DNA of 58,327 nt from Candidatus Aquivivens invisus (GCA_001804415.1 MHGA01000046.1:1-58327); one strand, 5' to 3'; numbered from the stretch's first letter, positions 1 to 8,122 are shown. The notes: a model not told the origin generated them from the sequence alone. Made by a program: numbers and translations.

Positions 1-84
1 ACCCGTGCGAAGCGTCAGACGCCGTCGGTAGGCGCGCAGCAGCTGCTGGACGGATTCGGCGAGTCCTTCTTGCGAGCTACTCAT
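1..84 (-). CDS. Partial hypothetical protein (N-terminus only)
   Basis: An open frame begins with ATG at 84 and runs off the left edge, giving only 28 residues (MSSSQEGLAES...), basic at the end. I do not recognise it. It starts about 35 bases after the candidate attC site at 116-196 and reads in the same direction as the 218-694 gene, as the next cassette of an integron array would. No good ribosome binding site is visible. Confidence 0.35.
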   Translation of the reverse strand, partial: MSSSQEGLAESVQQLLRAYRRRLTLRTG

Positions 85-115
85 GGACGGGAGGAGAGGA
101 TTAAGAGACCCAGCC

Positions 116-196
116 ACCGAACGTACCAAGCTCAGCGGCGCAACGCGTTTTGCCGTCGTTCGCCAGCGTTGCGTCCGCTGCAGCGCGTTGTTGGGC
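116..196 (-). mobile_element. Candidate integron attC recombination site 1
   Basis: On the minus strand the order is an R''-like box GCCCAAC (196-190), a stem arm (184-166), a 19-base loop, the opposite arm (146-130) and an R'-like box GTTCGGT (122-116). The arms pair as GCTgCAGCGGaCGCAACGC with its complement, leaving two unpaired bases on one side. That matches the extrahelical bases known from attC hairpins. R' deviates from GTTRRRY at its fourth base, so the site may be degenerate. It lies just 3' of the 218-694 gene, where a cassette attC belongs. Confidence 0.6.
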
Positions 197-217
197 GGCC
201 CGCGACGGAGCGATTCT

Positions 218-694
218 TCATTTGTTCACCATGAACTTTGCTTCGTTAGACCTATAGGCCCCGCAGACCAGGCTTAATGTGTGCTTGCCAGGAGACAAGT
301 TCAAAGATGTTTTTCCCGTTTTGGCGTCGACTGTCTCAAATCCGTCGTTCAACGTTAAGCTTCCATGATCAGTTACGGTATCATCCTCGATCAACCGCTC
401 AGGGTCTTCAAGTTTCGGCTTCGGAAATTGAGTGTAATAGGATCCACCGTCTACCTCTATAGTGCAGTCATACACATAGGGAATTCTCACGGGGGCTTTC
501 GACTCATTCTTCACGGATAGGTCGAATGACATTCGTTCGCTTTTCCTCCATTCCTTTTTTCTTGAATGAAGAATGAGCCTCACTTTGGATGGTGCCCGGT
601 CTTGACCGGAAGACACCTCATCCAGGACGAAACAAAAGGTCATTACAAACAATGCCATCGCAATGCCAACCGATCCGGCATTTCTATTGTTCAT
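218..694 (-). CDS. Secreted hypothetical protein, likely integron cassette gene
   Basis: This 158-aa protein has an N-terminal hydrophobic segment (about residues 10-24, GIAMALFVMTFCF) that looks like a signal peptide. The mature part has alternating beta-like stretches (RMSFDLSVKNESKAPVRIP), suggesting an immunoglobulin-like fold such as that of BsuPI-type inhibitors; that is a guess. Base composition is clearly more AT-rich than the rest of the window, a sign of transfer. The start lies about 14 bases after the 702-837 attC-like element and the stop about 20 bases before the 116-196 one, so the gene has the geometry of one integron cassette. Function unknown. Confidence 0.7.
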   Translation of the reverse strand: MNNRNAGSVGIAMALFVMTFCFVLDEVSSGQDRAPSKVRLILHSRKKEWRKSERMSFDLSVKNESKAPVRIPYVYDCTIEVDGGSYYTQFPKPKLEDPERLIEDDTVTDHGSLTLNDGFETVDAKTGKTSLNLSPGKHTLSLVCGAYRSNEAKFMVNK

Positions 695-701
695 GACTTC
701 A

Positions 702-837
702 CGCTAACAAAATACCCACATGGCCGCGCTGGGCTCGTATGCGAGCCGCGCAAGGAGCAAGGAGGAAGACGTACTGATGGCACGAGGTATGGCGACGACG
801 AGCGACGCCGCACGGCCATGTCGGTATTTCGTTAGGG
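702..837 (-). mobile_element. Candidate integron attC recombination site 2 (long form)
   Basis: A long imperfect palindrome: CTAACaAAATACCCACATGG (704-723, continuing to 729) is repeated inverted at 809-835 with about three mismatches in 26 bases. The ends read CCCTAAC and GTTAGCG on the minus strand, resembling the R'' and R' boxes of attC sites. The roughly 80-base interior contains a further small hairpin (GGCTCGcatACGAGCC). Total length of about 135 bp is in the range of long attC sites. It begins three bases after the stop codon of the 841-1212 gene and ends just before the start of the 218-694 gene. Confidence 0.55.
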
Positions 838-840
838 GCT

Positions 841-1212
841 CTAAGGAATGGCGCGGACTTCAAAGTGCCCGGCGAGCAGCCGTCCCGCTTCGACGCGTTC
901 ATCCACCCACACGCGCCTCGGAGCTCCCACCGGTGGGATCGACGACTCGGAGGTCATTGGGGACGACGGACGCGCGAGCTGGTCGTTGAGTTCCACCCGC
1001 TCCCGTTTTTCGCGAACCTGATCCAGCCGTTGTTCAAACACCAATCCCGCGAGTGTGCCCAGCAGCGCCCCAAGCGGCATGCCGAGTCCCGGCGCAAGCG
1101 CGGCCCCCGCGATGCTGCCGGCGGTCTGCCCGACTTGCGTCGGAGACATCCCGGCGCAGCCGGTCACGCACAACAACGCCACCATTCCCTTCGCGAGTCG
1201 TCGGCGTGTCAT
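841..1212 (-). CDS. Glycine-zipper lipoprotein, hypothetical
   Basis: A 123-aa protein with a short lipoprotein signal ending in the lipobox VTGC near residue 19. A glycine/alanine-rich stretch follows (residues about 28-55, GSIAGAALAPG...GALLGTLAG) of the kind found in outer-membrane glycine-zipper proteins, then a charged helix (RLDQVREKRERVE). It probably sits in the envelope; function unknown. A good promoter ends eight bases before the ATG, so the transcript may be almost leaderless. The stop codon is directly followed by the attC-like element at 702-837, so the gene could itself be a cassette. Confidence 0.7.
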   Translation of the reverse strand: MTRRRLAKGMVALLCVTGCAGMSPTQVGQTAGSIAGAALAPGLGMPLGALLGTLAGLVFEQRLDQVREKRERVELNDQLARPSSPMTSESSIPPVGAPRRVWVDERVEAGRLLAGHFEVRAIP

Positions 1213-1220
1213 CTGGTGTT

Positions 1221-1249
1221 ATGCTACCCGAATTCTCCCTACTTGACAA
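1221..1249 (-). promoter_or_regulatory. Sigma70-type promoter for the glycine-zipper lipoprotein
   Basis: TTGTCA (1249-1244), a 17-base spacer and TAGCAT (1226-1221) on the minus strand. The predicted transcription start falls within a few bases of the ATG at 1212, leaving no room for a ribosome binding site. Confidence 0.65.
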
Positions 1250-1280
1250 GCAAGCCCACCCTCTCACCTCCATGCAGTTA

Positions 1281-1312
1281 ATCCGTGTAATCATTTGAAA
1301 ATCTGTGTAATC
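1281..1312. repeat. Two-copy dodecamer repeat ATCYGTGTAATC
   Basis: ATCCGTGTAATC (1281-1292) and ATCTGTGTAATC (1301-1312) lie in the short AT-rich spacer before the ABC transporter gene. They belong with the other short repeat tracts of this window. Confidence 0.6.
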
Positions 1313-1320
1313 TATTGCTC

Positions 1321-2151
1321 ATGTCTGCCGCGATTGAGGTGTCCAATCTCACCAAGCGGTATGGCGCCGTCACCGCGCTCAACCGGATCTCGTTCCAAGT
1401 CGAGCGCGGGGAGATCATGGGATTCCTGGGCCCCAACGGGGCCGGCAAGACCACGACCCTGCGCATCCTCACCGGCTTGATCGAGCCCACCGAAGGCCTC
1501 GTCCGCGTGGAAGGCATGGACGTCACCAACCACCCGGTGGAGGTCCGGCGGCGCATCGGCTACCTGCCTGAAAACGTCTCGCTGTATCCGGAATTGCGGG
1601 TGGAGGAGTACCTCTCTTATCGGGCGGCGATCAAAGGCGTGCCCCGCAGCCAACGACGCCCGCGGCTCGAGGAGGTCGTGCAGCGCTGCGCGTTGGGGGA
1701 CGTCCGGCGGCGCATCATCGGCCGGCTGTCCAAAGGGTATCGCCAGCGGGTCGGGTTGGCCGACTGCCTTATCGGGCAGCCCTCGATCCTCATCCTCGAT
1801 GAACCCACCGTCGGGCTGGATCCACACCAGATCCGTCAGACGCGCGAGTTGATCAAGGACGTGGGGCGCCAAACGACCGTGTTGCTCTCGACCCATATCC
1901 TGCCTGAGGTGGAGATGATCTGCGATCGGGTGGCGATCATCGACCACGGCGCCATCGTCGCGGTCGACAGCCCGGAGAATCTCCGCCGGGCCATGACCGG
2001 CACCCAGGTCGTTCATGTGGAGCTGCGGGGAGACAGTCAGGCCATCGAGCAAGCCGTCGCCCAGGTGCGCAGCATCCCCGGGGTGCAGGCCGAGATCCGG
2101 ATTCCGCTCGAAGAGGTCTTTATCCGCCTCACCACGAAGGACACTGAGTGA
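1321..2151 (+). CDS. ABC-2 type transporter ATP-binding protein (GldA-like)
   Basis: A 276-aa ABC ATPase: Walker A GPNGAGKTT near residue 40, signature LSKGYRQRVGLA near 139, Walker B ILILDEPTVGLD near 160, switch histidine in LLSTHILPE near 190. The C-terminal 70 residues form the regulatory tail typical of ABC-2 exporters. I chose ATG 1321 (MSAAIEVSNLTKRYG) because family members begin just before the first strand; an upstream TTG is in frame. The next three genes encode a permease, a GldG-like subunit and a DUF4340 protein, the gene order seen in Gld-type exporter operons of many phyla. Substrate unknown; no gliding genes are nearby. Confidence 0.9.
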   Translation: MSAAIEVSNLTKRYGAVTALNRISFQVERGEIMGFLGPNGAGKTTTLRILTGLIEPTEGLVRVEGMDVTNHPVEVRRRIGYLPENVSLYPELRVEEYLSYRAAIKGVPRSQRRPRLEEVVQRCALGDVRRRIIGRLSKGYRQRVGLADCLIGQPSILILDEPTVGLDPHQIRQTRELIKDVGRQTTVLLSTHILPEVEMICDRVAIIDHGAIVAVDSPENLRRAMTGTQVVHVELRGDSQAIEQAVAQVRSIPGVQAEIRIPLEEVFIRLTTKDTE

Positions 2152-2244
2152 ATTTTAGATTGCCGGAAAATCTAAAATCTCCGCCACAGTGCATGGCGGA
2201 TCCGCCAAGAAGTTTGGCGGACAAAATCTACAATCCAAAATTAC
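2152..2244. repeat. Intergenic repeat tract with AAAATCT heptamers and twin hairpins
   Basis: The spacer between ATPase and permease genes holds AAAATCT-type heptamers at both ends, around two adjacent hairpins built from TCCGCCA...TGGCGGA (about 2190-2221). It carries no gene and has no clear terminator U-tract. Confidence 0.6.
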
Positions 2245-2991
2245 ATGGGTAACCTCTTAGTACTCACGGCTCGGGAATGGAAGGCGTTCTGGTACTCCCC
2301 CGTCGCCTATGTGGTGGGAGGGTGCTTTTTGATCATGCACGGGTGGGTGTTCTGGCTCCTCATGGCCGTCCTCAACGACCCACGGGTCGATCCATCCTGG
2401 CGGATGAGCCAATTCTTCTTTGGCGGGACGCTCTTCTACTGGCTGTCGATGCTGGTGATGGCGCCGGTGTTGACCATGCGAACCTTCAGCGAAGAAAAGC
2501 GCACGGGCACCATGGAGCTCCTCCTCAGCGCGCCGGTCACCGACGTGCAGGTGGTGCTCGCCAAGTTCCTCGGGGCGTGGCTGTGTTACAGCGCGCTGTG
2601 GGCGTCGACGATCCTCTACTTCGCGCTGCTGCGTCGTTACACCCCGCTCGATTGGGGACCCATCCTCACCGGCTATCTCGGCACGTTCCTCCTCGGCGCG
2701 GTCTTGATCGCCATCGGCTGCCTCGCCTCCAGCCTGACCCGCAACCAGGTGATCGCCGCCGTCGTGGGGTTTGTCGCGATGCTCCTGCTCTTCTCCGTCG
2801 GGTTCCTCGCCGTCTTCGTCACGGATCCCGAGACCGTGAAGCTGGTGAAGTACCTCGCGCTCTTGGAGCACTTTCAGGATTTTTCCAAAGGCATCCTGGA
2901 TACAAGGCCCCTGGTGTTCTACGTGAGCCTGGGCGCGCTCGCCCTCTTCCTCACGGTGCGCACGATCAGCCACCCCCGTTGGAGGGCCTGA
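2245..2991 (+). CDS. ABC-2 type transporter permease (GldF-like)
   Basis: A 248-aa integral membrane protein with about six hydrophobic segments, starting close to the N-terminus (AYVVGGCFLIMHGWVFWLL). The motif around residue 88 (FSEEKRTGTMELLLSAPVT) is the conserved cytosolic loop of ABC-2 permeases of the GldF/NosY type. It should form the membrane channel for the ATPase encoded just upstream. The gene ends six bases before the GldG-like gene, so the two are probably translated together. Confidence 0.9.
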   Translation: MGNLLVLTAREWKAFWYSPVAYVVGGCFLIMHGWVFWLLMAVLNDPRVDPSWRMSQFFFGGTLFYWLSMLVMAPVLTMRTFSEEKRTGTMELLLSAPVTDVQVVLAKFLGAWLCYSALWASTILYFALLRRYTPLDWGPILTGYLGTFLLGAVLIAIGCLASSLTRNQVIAAVVGFVAMLLLFSVGFLAVFVTDPETVKLVKYLALLEHFQDFSKGILDTRPLVFYVSLGALALFLTVRTISHPRWRA

Positions 2992-2996
2992 GGGTT

Positions 2997-4403
2997 ATGC
3001 GGCGTTGGTTTGCACGGTTGAATCTCGCGGCGACCCTGGCGCTGCTCGGCGTGTTGTTCATCTTGATCAATTTCCTCGCAAGCCGCCGCTACAGCCGCCT
3101 GGATCTGACCAGCACCAAGCTGGCGACCCTCTCCGACAAAACGGTTCAGATTCTCAGCCACCTGGCTGAGCCGGTGTCAATCGCCGTCTTCTACCAGCCT
3201 CAGTCTCCGCTCTACGGGATGATCGGGGATTTGTTGAAAGAATATGAGCGGCATGCGCCGCAGTTGAAGATCGAGTCCATCGACCCGTATCAGGATCGGG
3301 CCCGGGCGGAACAACTCGCGAAACAGTTCGAGATCGACCGGCTGAACGTGCTCATCGTCCACGCGGGCTCGCGGCACAAGTATCTCTCCGATACCGACCT
3401 GGCGGACTACGACTACGCGGCCCTGGACTTCGGGGCGGCCCCGACGGTCAAGACCTTCAAGGGGGAGGATGCCATCACCTCAGCCATTGTCAGCGTGACG
3501 CAGGCCACCCAACCCTTGATCTGGATCGTCCGCGGGCATGGCGAAGGCGCCCTCGAGAATGAGGAGCCGGAGGGCCTGAGCCATCTCAAGAAAGCGTTTG
3601 AGCAAGAGAACATGCGGGTGGAGCCGGTCGAGCTGCTTAAGACACCCGAGGTGCCCCACGAGGTCAATGCCATCGTCATTCCCGGCCCCACGCGGCGCGT
3701 GTTGGAACAGGAGGCTCTCATCCTCCAGTCCTACCTCGATCGGGGGGGGCGCGTCTTAGCCCTCCTGGATCCCCTCACAGACAGCGGGTTGGACGGGCTG
3801 TGCTCTCGTTGGGGCATCGAGCTGGGGCAGGATATCGTGGTGGACCCCGCCAGGCAATTGCCGTTTGTCTCCGCGGCGAACCTGTTCGTCACCACCTACA
3901 CCCAGCACCCGGTGGTTGAGCACATGGAAACGTTGATGACGCTCTTTCCTCTGGCGCGTTCCGTGCGGCCGGCCTCCGCCCCTCCGACCGACCTGACCGT
4001 GACCCCACTCGCCTTCACGTCAAACCAGGGATGGGGGGAGTCCTCGACCCAGGAGACGACCTTCACGTTCAACGAGGGGGCTGATCTGAAAGGGCCTGTG
4101 TCCATCGCGGTGGCGGTGGAACGCGCCACCGCGCCGCTGGCGAGATTGGTCGTCATCGGCGATTCGGACTTCGCCACGAACGCGCAGCTGGCCAATGCCG
4201 GCAACCGTGATTTCGTCCTCGCGGCGATGCATTGGCTGGCGGCCCAGGAACAACTGATCGGGATCGGCCCGAAGCCCTTGGAGTCGATGAGGCTGAGCCT
4301 CGCCGCCTCGCAGATGACGTACCTCTTCTGGTTCAGCATTGCGGTCTTTCCGGCGTGTGCCTTCGCGGGCGGGGCGGTCATGTGGTGGCTGCGAAGACAG
4401 TAA
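2997..4403 (+). CDS. GldG-like ABC transporter-associated protein
   Basis: A 468-aa protein with one N-terminal membrane helix (residues about 8-28, LNLAATLALLGVLFILINF), a large extracytoplasmic region and a C-terminal membrane helix (TYLFWFSIAVFPACAFAGG). The external part matches the GldG/IFT52-like ABC-type uncharacterised domain, including the stretches VSIAVFYQPQSP, KIESIDPYQD and VVIGDSDFATNAQLANAGN. The ATG follows the permease stop by five bases. The role is inferred from gene order with the GldA/GldF-like pair. Confidence 0.85.
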   Translation: MRRWFARLNLAATLALLGVLFILINFLASRRYSRLDLTSTKLATLSDKTVQILSHLAEPVSIAVFYQPQSPLYGMIGDLLKEYERHAPQLKIESIDPYQDRARAEQLAKQFEIDRLNVLIVHAGSRHKYLSDTDLADYDYAALDFGAAPTVKTFKGEDAITSAIVSVTQATQPLIWIVRGHGEGALENEEPEGLSHLKKAFEQENMRVEPVELLKTPEVPHEVNAIVIPGPTRRVLEQEALILQSYLDRGGRVLALLDPLTDSGLDGLCSRWGIELGQDIVVDPARQLPFVSAANLFVTTYTQHPVVEHMETLMTLFPLARSVRPASAPPTDLTVTPLAFTSNQGWGESSTQETTFTFNEGADLKGPVSIAVAVERATAPLARLVVIGDSDFATNAQLANAGNRDFVLAAMHWLAAQEQLIGIGPKPLESMRLSLAASQMTYLFWFSIAVFPACAFAGGAVMWWLRRQ

Positions 4404-5896
4404 TGAAGTGGAAGACCACCCTCCTCCTGTTGCTCCTGACGGTCGGCGTGGGCGCGTACGTCTCCCTCTATGAGCTCAAACAACCCGACCCGGAAGAGCG
4501 CAGCCGGCGAGCCCACCAGGTCCTGAACCTTCATCCCGATGACGCCACCGGACTGATCGTCGCCTCCCCGCACGGGAATGTGACGCTTGAACGCACGGCC
4601 AACGTCTGGCAGCTCATCAGCCCACCGAATCTCCGAGCCGATGCGTCGCTCATCTCCAGAGTCTTGAACCAGCTCAATCCCTTGGAGGCTGAGCAAGTCC
4701 TTCGCCCGACCGCGCAACGTCCTCTGGCCCCGGCGGATTACGGCCTCCAATCACCCGGCGCCACGCTCACCATCCTCACCGCCAACGGGATGACGAAGCT
4801 GCTCTTCGGGGATCCCACGGCTGTCGGGGCGACGAGGTACCTTAGCGTGGAAGGCGATCCCGCCATCTTTGTCATCGGCGAGGCGCTCTTTGAGCTGCTG
4901 GATCAGCCCCTTGAGGCGTTTCGATCCCATGACCTGGTCGAGGCCACGGCGGCGGAGGTGCGCCGCATCACGGTGGCGTCCCCGGCCTCCTCCTACACCC
5001 TCGAGAGAATCTCAGAGCCTTCCTCGCCCTCCCAAGCCGATCGATGGCGGCTCACGCAGCCGGTGGAGGATCTCGCCGACAGCGCCGAGGCCTCCACGAT
5101 CTTCAGCGCCCTGAGAGGGCTCCGCGCGGAACGGTTTCTCGCGGAGGAGTTCACGGAGGGCGATCGGGCGCGGTTCGGCCTGGAGGCTCCCTATGCGACC
5201 ATCACCATGGCCGTCAAGGAAGGCTCCCCCCCGCTGGAGCTGGCGATCGGTCAGGTCACGGAAGACAACGACCAGCAGCGCGCTGCCATGCGCTTGGATG
5301 AGCCGACGGTCTTGGCGGTGGCGAGCTCGAAGGTTGAGGAGCTCCTGCGCGATCCCCAGGCGCTTCGTTCGCGCGCCTGCTTTGAGTTCTTCGCCAGCCA
5401 GGTGCAGACACTACACCTGACATGGGAAGGAACGAGCTGGTCGGTGGAGCGTCAGGACGATCAATGGAAGACGTCAACAGGAGAGGCGCTTGACGGAGCC
5501 GCCGTCGAGGAATTTCTCTGGAAGGTCCGCGACCTCAAGCTCACGCGCTTTGTCGACGAACAGGTCGGCAGCCCATCGGCTGCCGACACTCCCTCGGCAG
5601 CCCCGCCGATGGCGGGGCCTCGGTCGCTTCAGGACCTCGCGCGGTATGGCCTGGAACCTGCCAAGGGAACCATTCAGGTTTGGCTGGCAGGCGACTCGAA
5701 TCCGCAGAGGCTCTCGGTCGGCGATACCATCGAGGCGGGAACCACTCGCTATGGCCTGATGACCGGCCGCCGCGCCGTCGTCGAGCTGCCTGAGCCGATC
5801 AATGAGATCCTCGCCACCACACCGGACGCGTTCCTCCCCAAGCCTGAACCGGCAGCTGAATCCGCCGGGCCAGCCGCATCCCCCGCCACCCCTTAG
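4403..5896 (+). CDS. DUF4340 domain protein
   Basis: A 497-aa protein with an N-terminal membrane anchor (residues 3-20) followed by DUF4340-type repeats, recognised by the pattern of W-L..P...AD...ISR/L....L and ..YGLQSPGATLTI. DUF4340 proteins regularly follow GldG-like genes, and the start overlaps the GldG stop by one base (TAATG). Residues about 390-405 (a Ser/Ala/Pro-rich linker) are encoded by two perfect GC-rich palindromes, listed separately, which look inserted into the reading frame. The stop overlaps the stop of the converging gene. Molecular role unknown. Confidence 0.85.
   Translation: MKWKTTLLLLLLTVGVGAYVSLYELKQPDPEERSRRAHQVLNLHPDDATGLIVASPHGNVTLERTANVWQLISPPNLRADASLISRVLNQLNPLEAEQVLRPTAQRPLAPADYGLQSPGATLTILTANGMTKLLFGDPTAVGATRYLSVEGDPAIFVIGEALFELLDQPLEAFRSHDLVEATAAEVRRITVASPASSYTLERISEPSSPSQADRWRLTQPVEDLADSAEASTIFSALRGLRAERFLAEEFTEGDRARFGLEAPYATITMAVKEGSPPLELAIGQVTEDNDQQRAAMRLDEPTVLAVASSKVEELLRDPQALRSRACFEFFASQVQTLHLTWEGTSWSVERQDDQWKTSTGEALDGAAVEEFLWKVRDLKLTRFVDEQVGSPSAADTPSAAPPMAGPRSLQDLARYGLEPAKGTIQVWLAGDSNPQRLSVGDTIEAGTTRYGLMTGRRAVVELPEPINEILATTPDAFLPKPEPAAESAGPAASPATP
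5578..5617. repeat. Two perfect palindromes inside the DUF4340 coding sequence
   Basis: GGCTGCCGA (5578-5586) pairs with TCGGCAGCC (5594-5602). Immediately after, CCCCGCC (5601-5607) pairs with GGCGGGG (5611-5617). They encode a Ser/Ala/Pro/Met linker with no predicted secondary structure. The second palindrome resembles the intergenic hairpin at 43395-43412. Confidence 0.7.
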
Positions 5897-6504
5897 CTGC
5901 GCAGACGAATCAGGCGGCGGGCCCGCGCCATCCGCTGGAGGGCCGTGGCGTGCGTCAGGACCCCAAGCAGGAGCAGCGTCCACCAGTAGAGATCGTGCCC
6001 GCCGGGACGCCACGCAACGAGCTGGCTCGCCACGAGACCGACCCCGAAGACGATTGACCGTTCGCCCCGCTCCATCAGATCGGGCCACTCGGCGTTCGCA
6101 ATCGGCACTTCCATCGCGGCGCGGGCTTTGGCGTAGCTCGTCAGCAGCGCGCCGATGATCACCACCATGGAGAGCAGCCAATAGCCGGTCACCACCGCCA
6201 CGCTGAGCACCACGGCGGCTTCCACGTAGCGGTCGCACACGGCGTCCAGATACGCCCCGAACTTCGTGACCCGGCCGCTGGCCCGAGCCACCGCCCCGTC
6301 CAGGACATCGAACAGTCCCGCGATCGTCAGCAACCCGCAAAACACCAGGAGATGTTTGGTGAGGAGGACGTAGAGGCAGCTCGCGAAGACGAGGACGAGC
6401 CCGGCGAGCGTCACGACCGATGGGCTGACCCCGAGGCGACTCAGCGATTTGGCCAGCGGATCAAAGAAACGGGAGAGGAGCGGCTTATAACGCGCGGTCA
6501 CCAC
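5893..6504 (-). CDS. CDP-alcohol phosphatidyltransferase family protein
   Basis: A 203-aa membrane enzyme with the family signature D-x2-DG-x2-AR-x8-G-x3-D-x3-D at about residues 66-92 (DVLDGAVARASG...GAYLDAVCDR), which binds the metal ion and CDP-alcohol. Five to six hydrophobic helices follow. Such enzymes transfer a phosphatidyl group from CDP-diacylglycerol to an alcohol such as glycerol-phosphate or inositol-phosphate; the sequence does not tell me which. Its stop overlaps that of the convergent DUF4340 gene. Confidence 0.9.
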   Translation of the reverse strand: MVTARYKPLLSRFFDPLAKSLSRLGVSPSVVTLAGLVLVFASCLYVLLTKHLLVFCGLLTIAGLFDVLDGAVARASGRVTKFGAYLDAVCDRYVEAAVVLSVAVVTGYWLLSMVVIIGALLTSYAKARAAMEVPIANAEWPDLMERGERSIVFGVGLVASQLVAWRPGGHDLYWWTLLLLGVLTHATALQRMARARRLIRLRS

Positions 6505-6521
6505 GGTGGGACTTGATCGCG

Positions 6522-7073
6522 CTAGGGGGAGGGCGCGATATCCACGATGTTCACTTTGAACAGCAAGGTCTTGCCGGCGAGGGGATGGTTGAGGTCCAAG
6601 GTGACCGTGGTGTCGCGGAGCTCTTTGATCCGCGCGCGGAATGGCCGGCCTTCCGGATCCACCCCGCTCAAGCTCATGCCGGCTTCCGGCGTGACCGTGG
6701 CGGGGAGCTGCTCGCGGGGGATTTCGACGACGGCCTCGGGATCGACCGGGCCATAGCCTTCCTCCGGGCTCACCGTGATCTCTCTGGCATCACCCACGTG
6801 CAGGCCGGCCAACTGGCGCTCCAGCCCCGGGATAATCTGTCCCCGGCCATGGGTGTAGCGAAACGGTTCTCCTGCAGGACTCGCATCGACCGCCTGGCCG
6901 TCGGCCGTGAGCGCGTACTCCATCTGAACCGCCATATTCTCCGCAATGGCGAGCCTCTCGGCCGGTTCCTGGGCTGACGGTTCCTCCGCCTCGACGAGCC
7001 TGCTGTCCGACACCAACGGAAACCCAAACAACAGGACGAGGGAGGCGAGGACGTTCAGGTTGGCAGGTTTCAT
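6522..7073 (-). CDS. Exported FKBP-type peptidyl-prolyl isomerase, SlyD-like
   Basis: A 183-aa protein with a signal peptide (residues 1-29) and a SlyD-type FKBP domain. Visible family marks are DASPAGEPFRYTHGRGQIIPGLERQLAGL (quoted in part: GRGQIIPGLE), VSPEEGYGP and LDLNHPLAGKTLLF. Most SlyD proteins are cytoplasmic, whereas this one should act on proteins in the periplasm. It lies between the sigma factor pair and the phosphatidyltransferase gene on the same strand. Confidence 0.9.
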   Translation of the reverse strand: MKPANLNVLASLVLLFGFPLVSDSRLVEAEEPSAQEPAERLAIAENMAVQMEYALTADGQAVDASPAGEPFRYTHGRGQIIPGLERQLAGLHVGDAREITVSPEEGYGPVDPEAVVEIPREQLPATVTPEAGMSLSGVDPEGRPFRARIKELRDTTVTLDLNHPLAGKTLLFKVNIVDIAPSP

Positions 7074-7106
7074 GGGGGAGGACTATACGCCCGTCCCAAT
7101 TGTTTG

Positions 7107-7541
7107 TCAAGCGCTCCCCAGCGACCACTCGGCTTCGTCGAGCTCTTGAAGTTCTTGCCACACATCTTCACTCGCTTGGGAATCGTCCGTGGGATCCTCC
7201 GGCACTTCTTCGACTTCATCGAGCAACTCGAGGGTCTCCTCGATCCAGCGCTCCTCGTCGCCCACTTCAGCGACGACCCGCAGCCCGCGGTGGTGTTGCG
7301 TGAGCGTGACACCAATCATCAACGCGGCCACGGCCCCCATCACCAACGCCGGGAGGGGTTGAACCACCCAGCTCGTCAGGCTGGCGAACGACTCGAAGAA
7401 CGCGGAGCGCTTCGGCTCGGAGGCGCGGCGAATGCGCGTCATGACATGTTTCGTATAGTCTGGCGACGTGGCGTCTGGCATCCGTAGAGGATGTGTCCCG
7501 AGCCACCCCGTCAACCAGTCATGAAAGGTGTTGCGGTTCAT
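7107..7541 (-). CDS. Putative anti-sigma-like membrane protein
   Basis: A 144-aa protein with a soluble N-terminal part, one membrane helix (residues about 66-86, LPALVMGAVAALMIGVTLT) and an acidic C-terminus (ETLELLDEVEEVPED). The ATG at 7541 overlaps the sigma factor stop (ATGA) and has an upstream GGAGGG. Small single-pass proteins translationally coupled to ECF sigma genes are often anti-sigma factors. This one lacks a recognisable zinc-finger ZAS motif, so the role is inferred from position only. Confidence 0.65.
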   Translation of the reverse strand: MNRNTFHDWLTGWLGTHPLRMPDATSPDYTKHVMTRIRRASEPKRSAFFESFASLTSWVVQPLPALVMGAVAALMIGVTLTQHHRGLRVVAEVGDEERWIEETLELLDEVEEVPEDPTDDSQASEDVWQELQELDEAEWSLGSA

Positions 7542-8122
7542 CGTGTGATCCCTCCGGTCACATAGGGTGTTAAGCGACTGCGCAGGTGCTCGCAGGCCCG
7601 AAAGAGATGGGCTTTGACGGTCCCGATCCGGCATCGCATCACCCCCGACGCCTCTTCAATCGACAGGCCCTGCAGGTGATGCAGGACGAACGCCGTGCGC
7701 TGTTGCAAAGGCAACGCCCTGACGGCCACGCTCACCTGCCTGGCCAGCTCGTGATCCACGGCCAGCTGGCCGGAGTCTTTTGCCGGGTCCACGACGTCAA
7801 AGAGCACGAATCCATCGGCCTCAGGATCCGGCAGCAGACTGATCGCCTGCGGGGTGCGTTGGCGTCGCTTGAGAAAATCTTTGCATTCATTGACGACGAT
7901 CCGATAGAGCCACGTGGAAAACTTCGCCTCACGCCGAAAGGCCTGGAGATGCTGATAGGCCTTGACGAATCCGTTTTGGGAACAATCCTTCGCATCCTCC
8001 CAGTTCCCCACGAGGCCGAAGGCCACCTGCCACGCCGCAGATTGATAGCGGGTGACCAGCTCCGCGTAGCGGTCCACCTCGCCCTCCAGGACCGATTCGA
8101 TGATCTCGGTATCGGTGGCCAT
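7538..8122 (-). CDS. ECF (RpoE-like) RNA polymerase sigma factor
   Basis: A 194-aa protein with sigma region 2 (residues about 20-88: YAELVTRYQSAAWQVAF...FSTWLYRIVVNECKDFLKRR) and region 4 (about 130-185: ALPLQQRTAFVLHHLQGLSIEEAS...GTVKAHLFRA). It directs RNA polymerase to a special promoter set. The next gene, overlapping by four bases, encodes a small membrane protein that may hold it inactive. The gene just upstream encodes an exported repeat protein, so an envelope stress response is plausible. Confidence 0.92.
   Translation of the reverse strand: MATDTEIIESVLEGEVDRYAELVTRYQSAAWQVAFGLVGNWEDAKDCSQNGFVKAYQHLQAFRREAKFSTWLYRIVVNECKDFLKRRQRTPQAISLLPDPEADGFVLFDVVDPAKDSGQLAVDHELARQVSVAVRALPLQQRTAFVLHHLQGLSIEEASGVMRCRIGTVKAHLFRACEHLRSRLTPYVTGGITR

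Noticed and set aside
83-277. Short plus-strand frame across attC site 1
   Set aside because: No ribosome site, no family features, and it crosses the palindrome in the direction opposite to the cassette genes.
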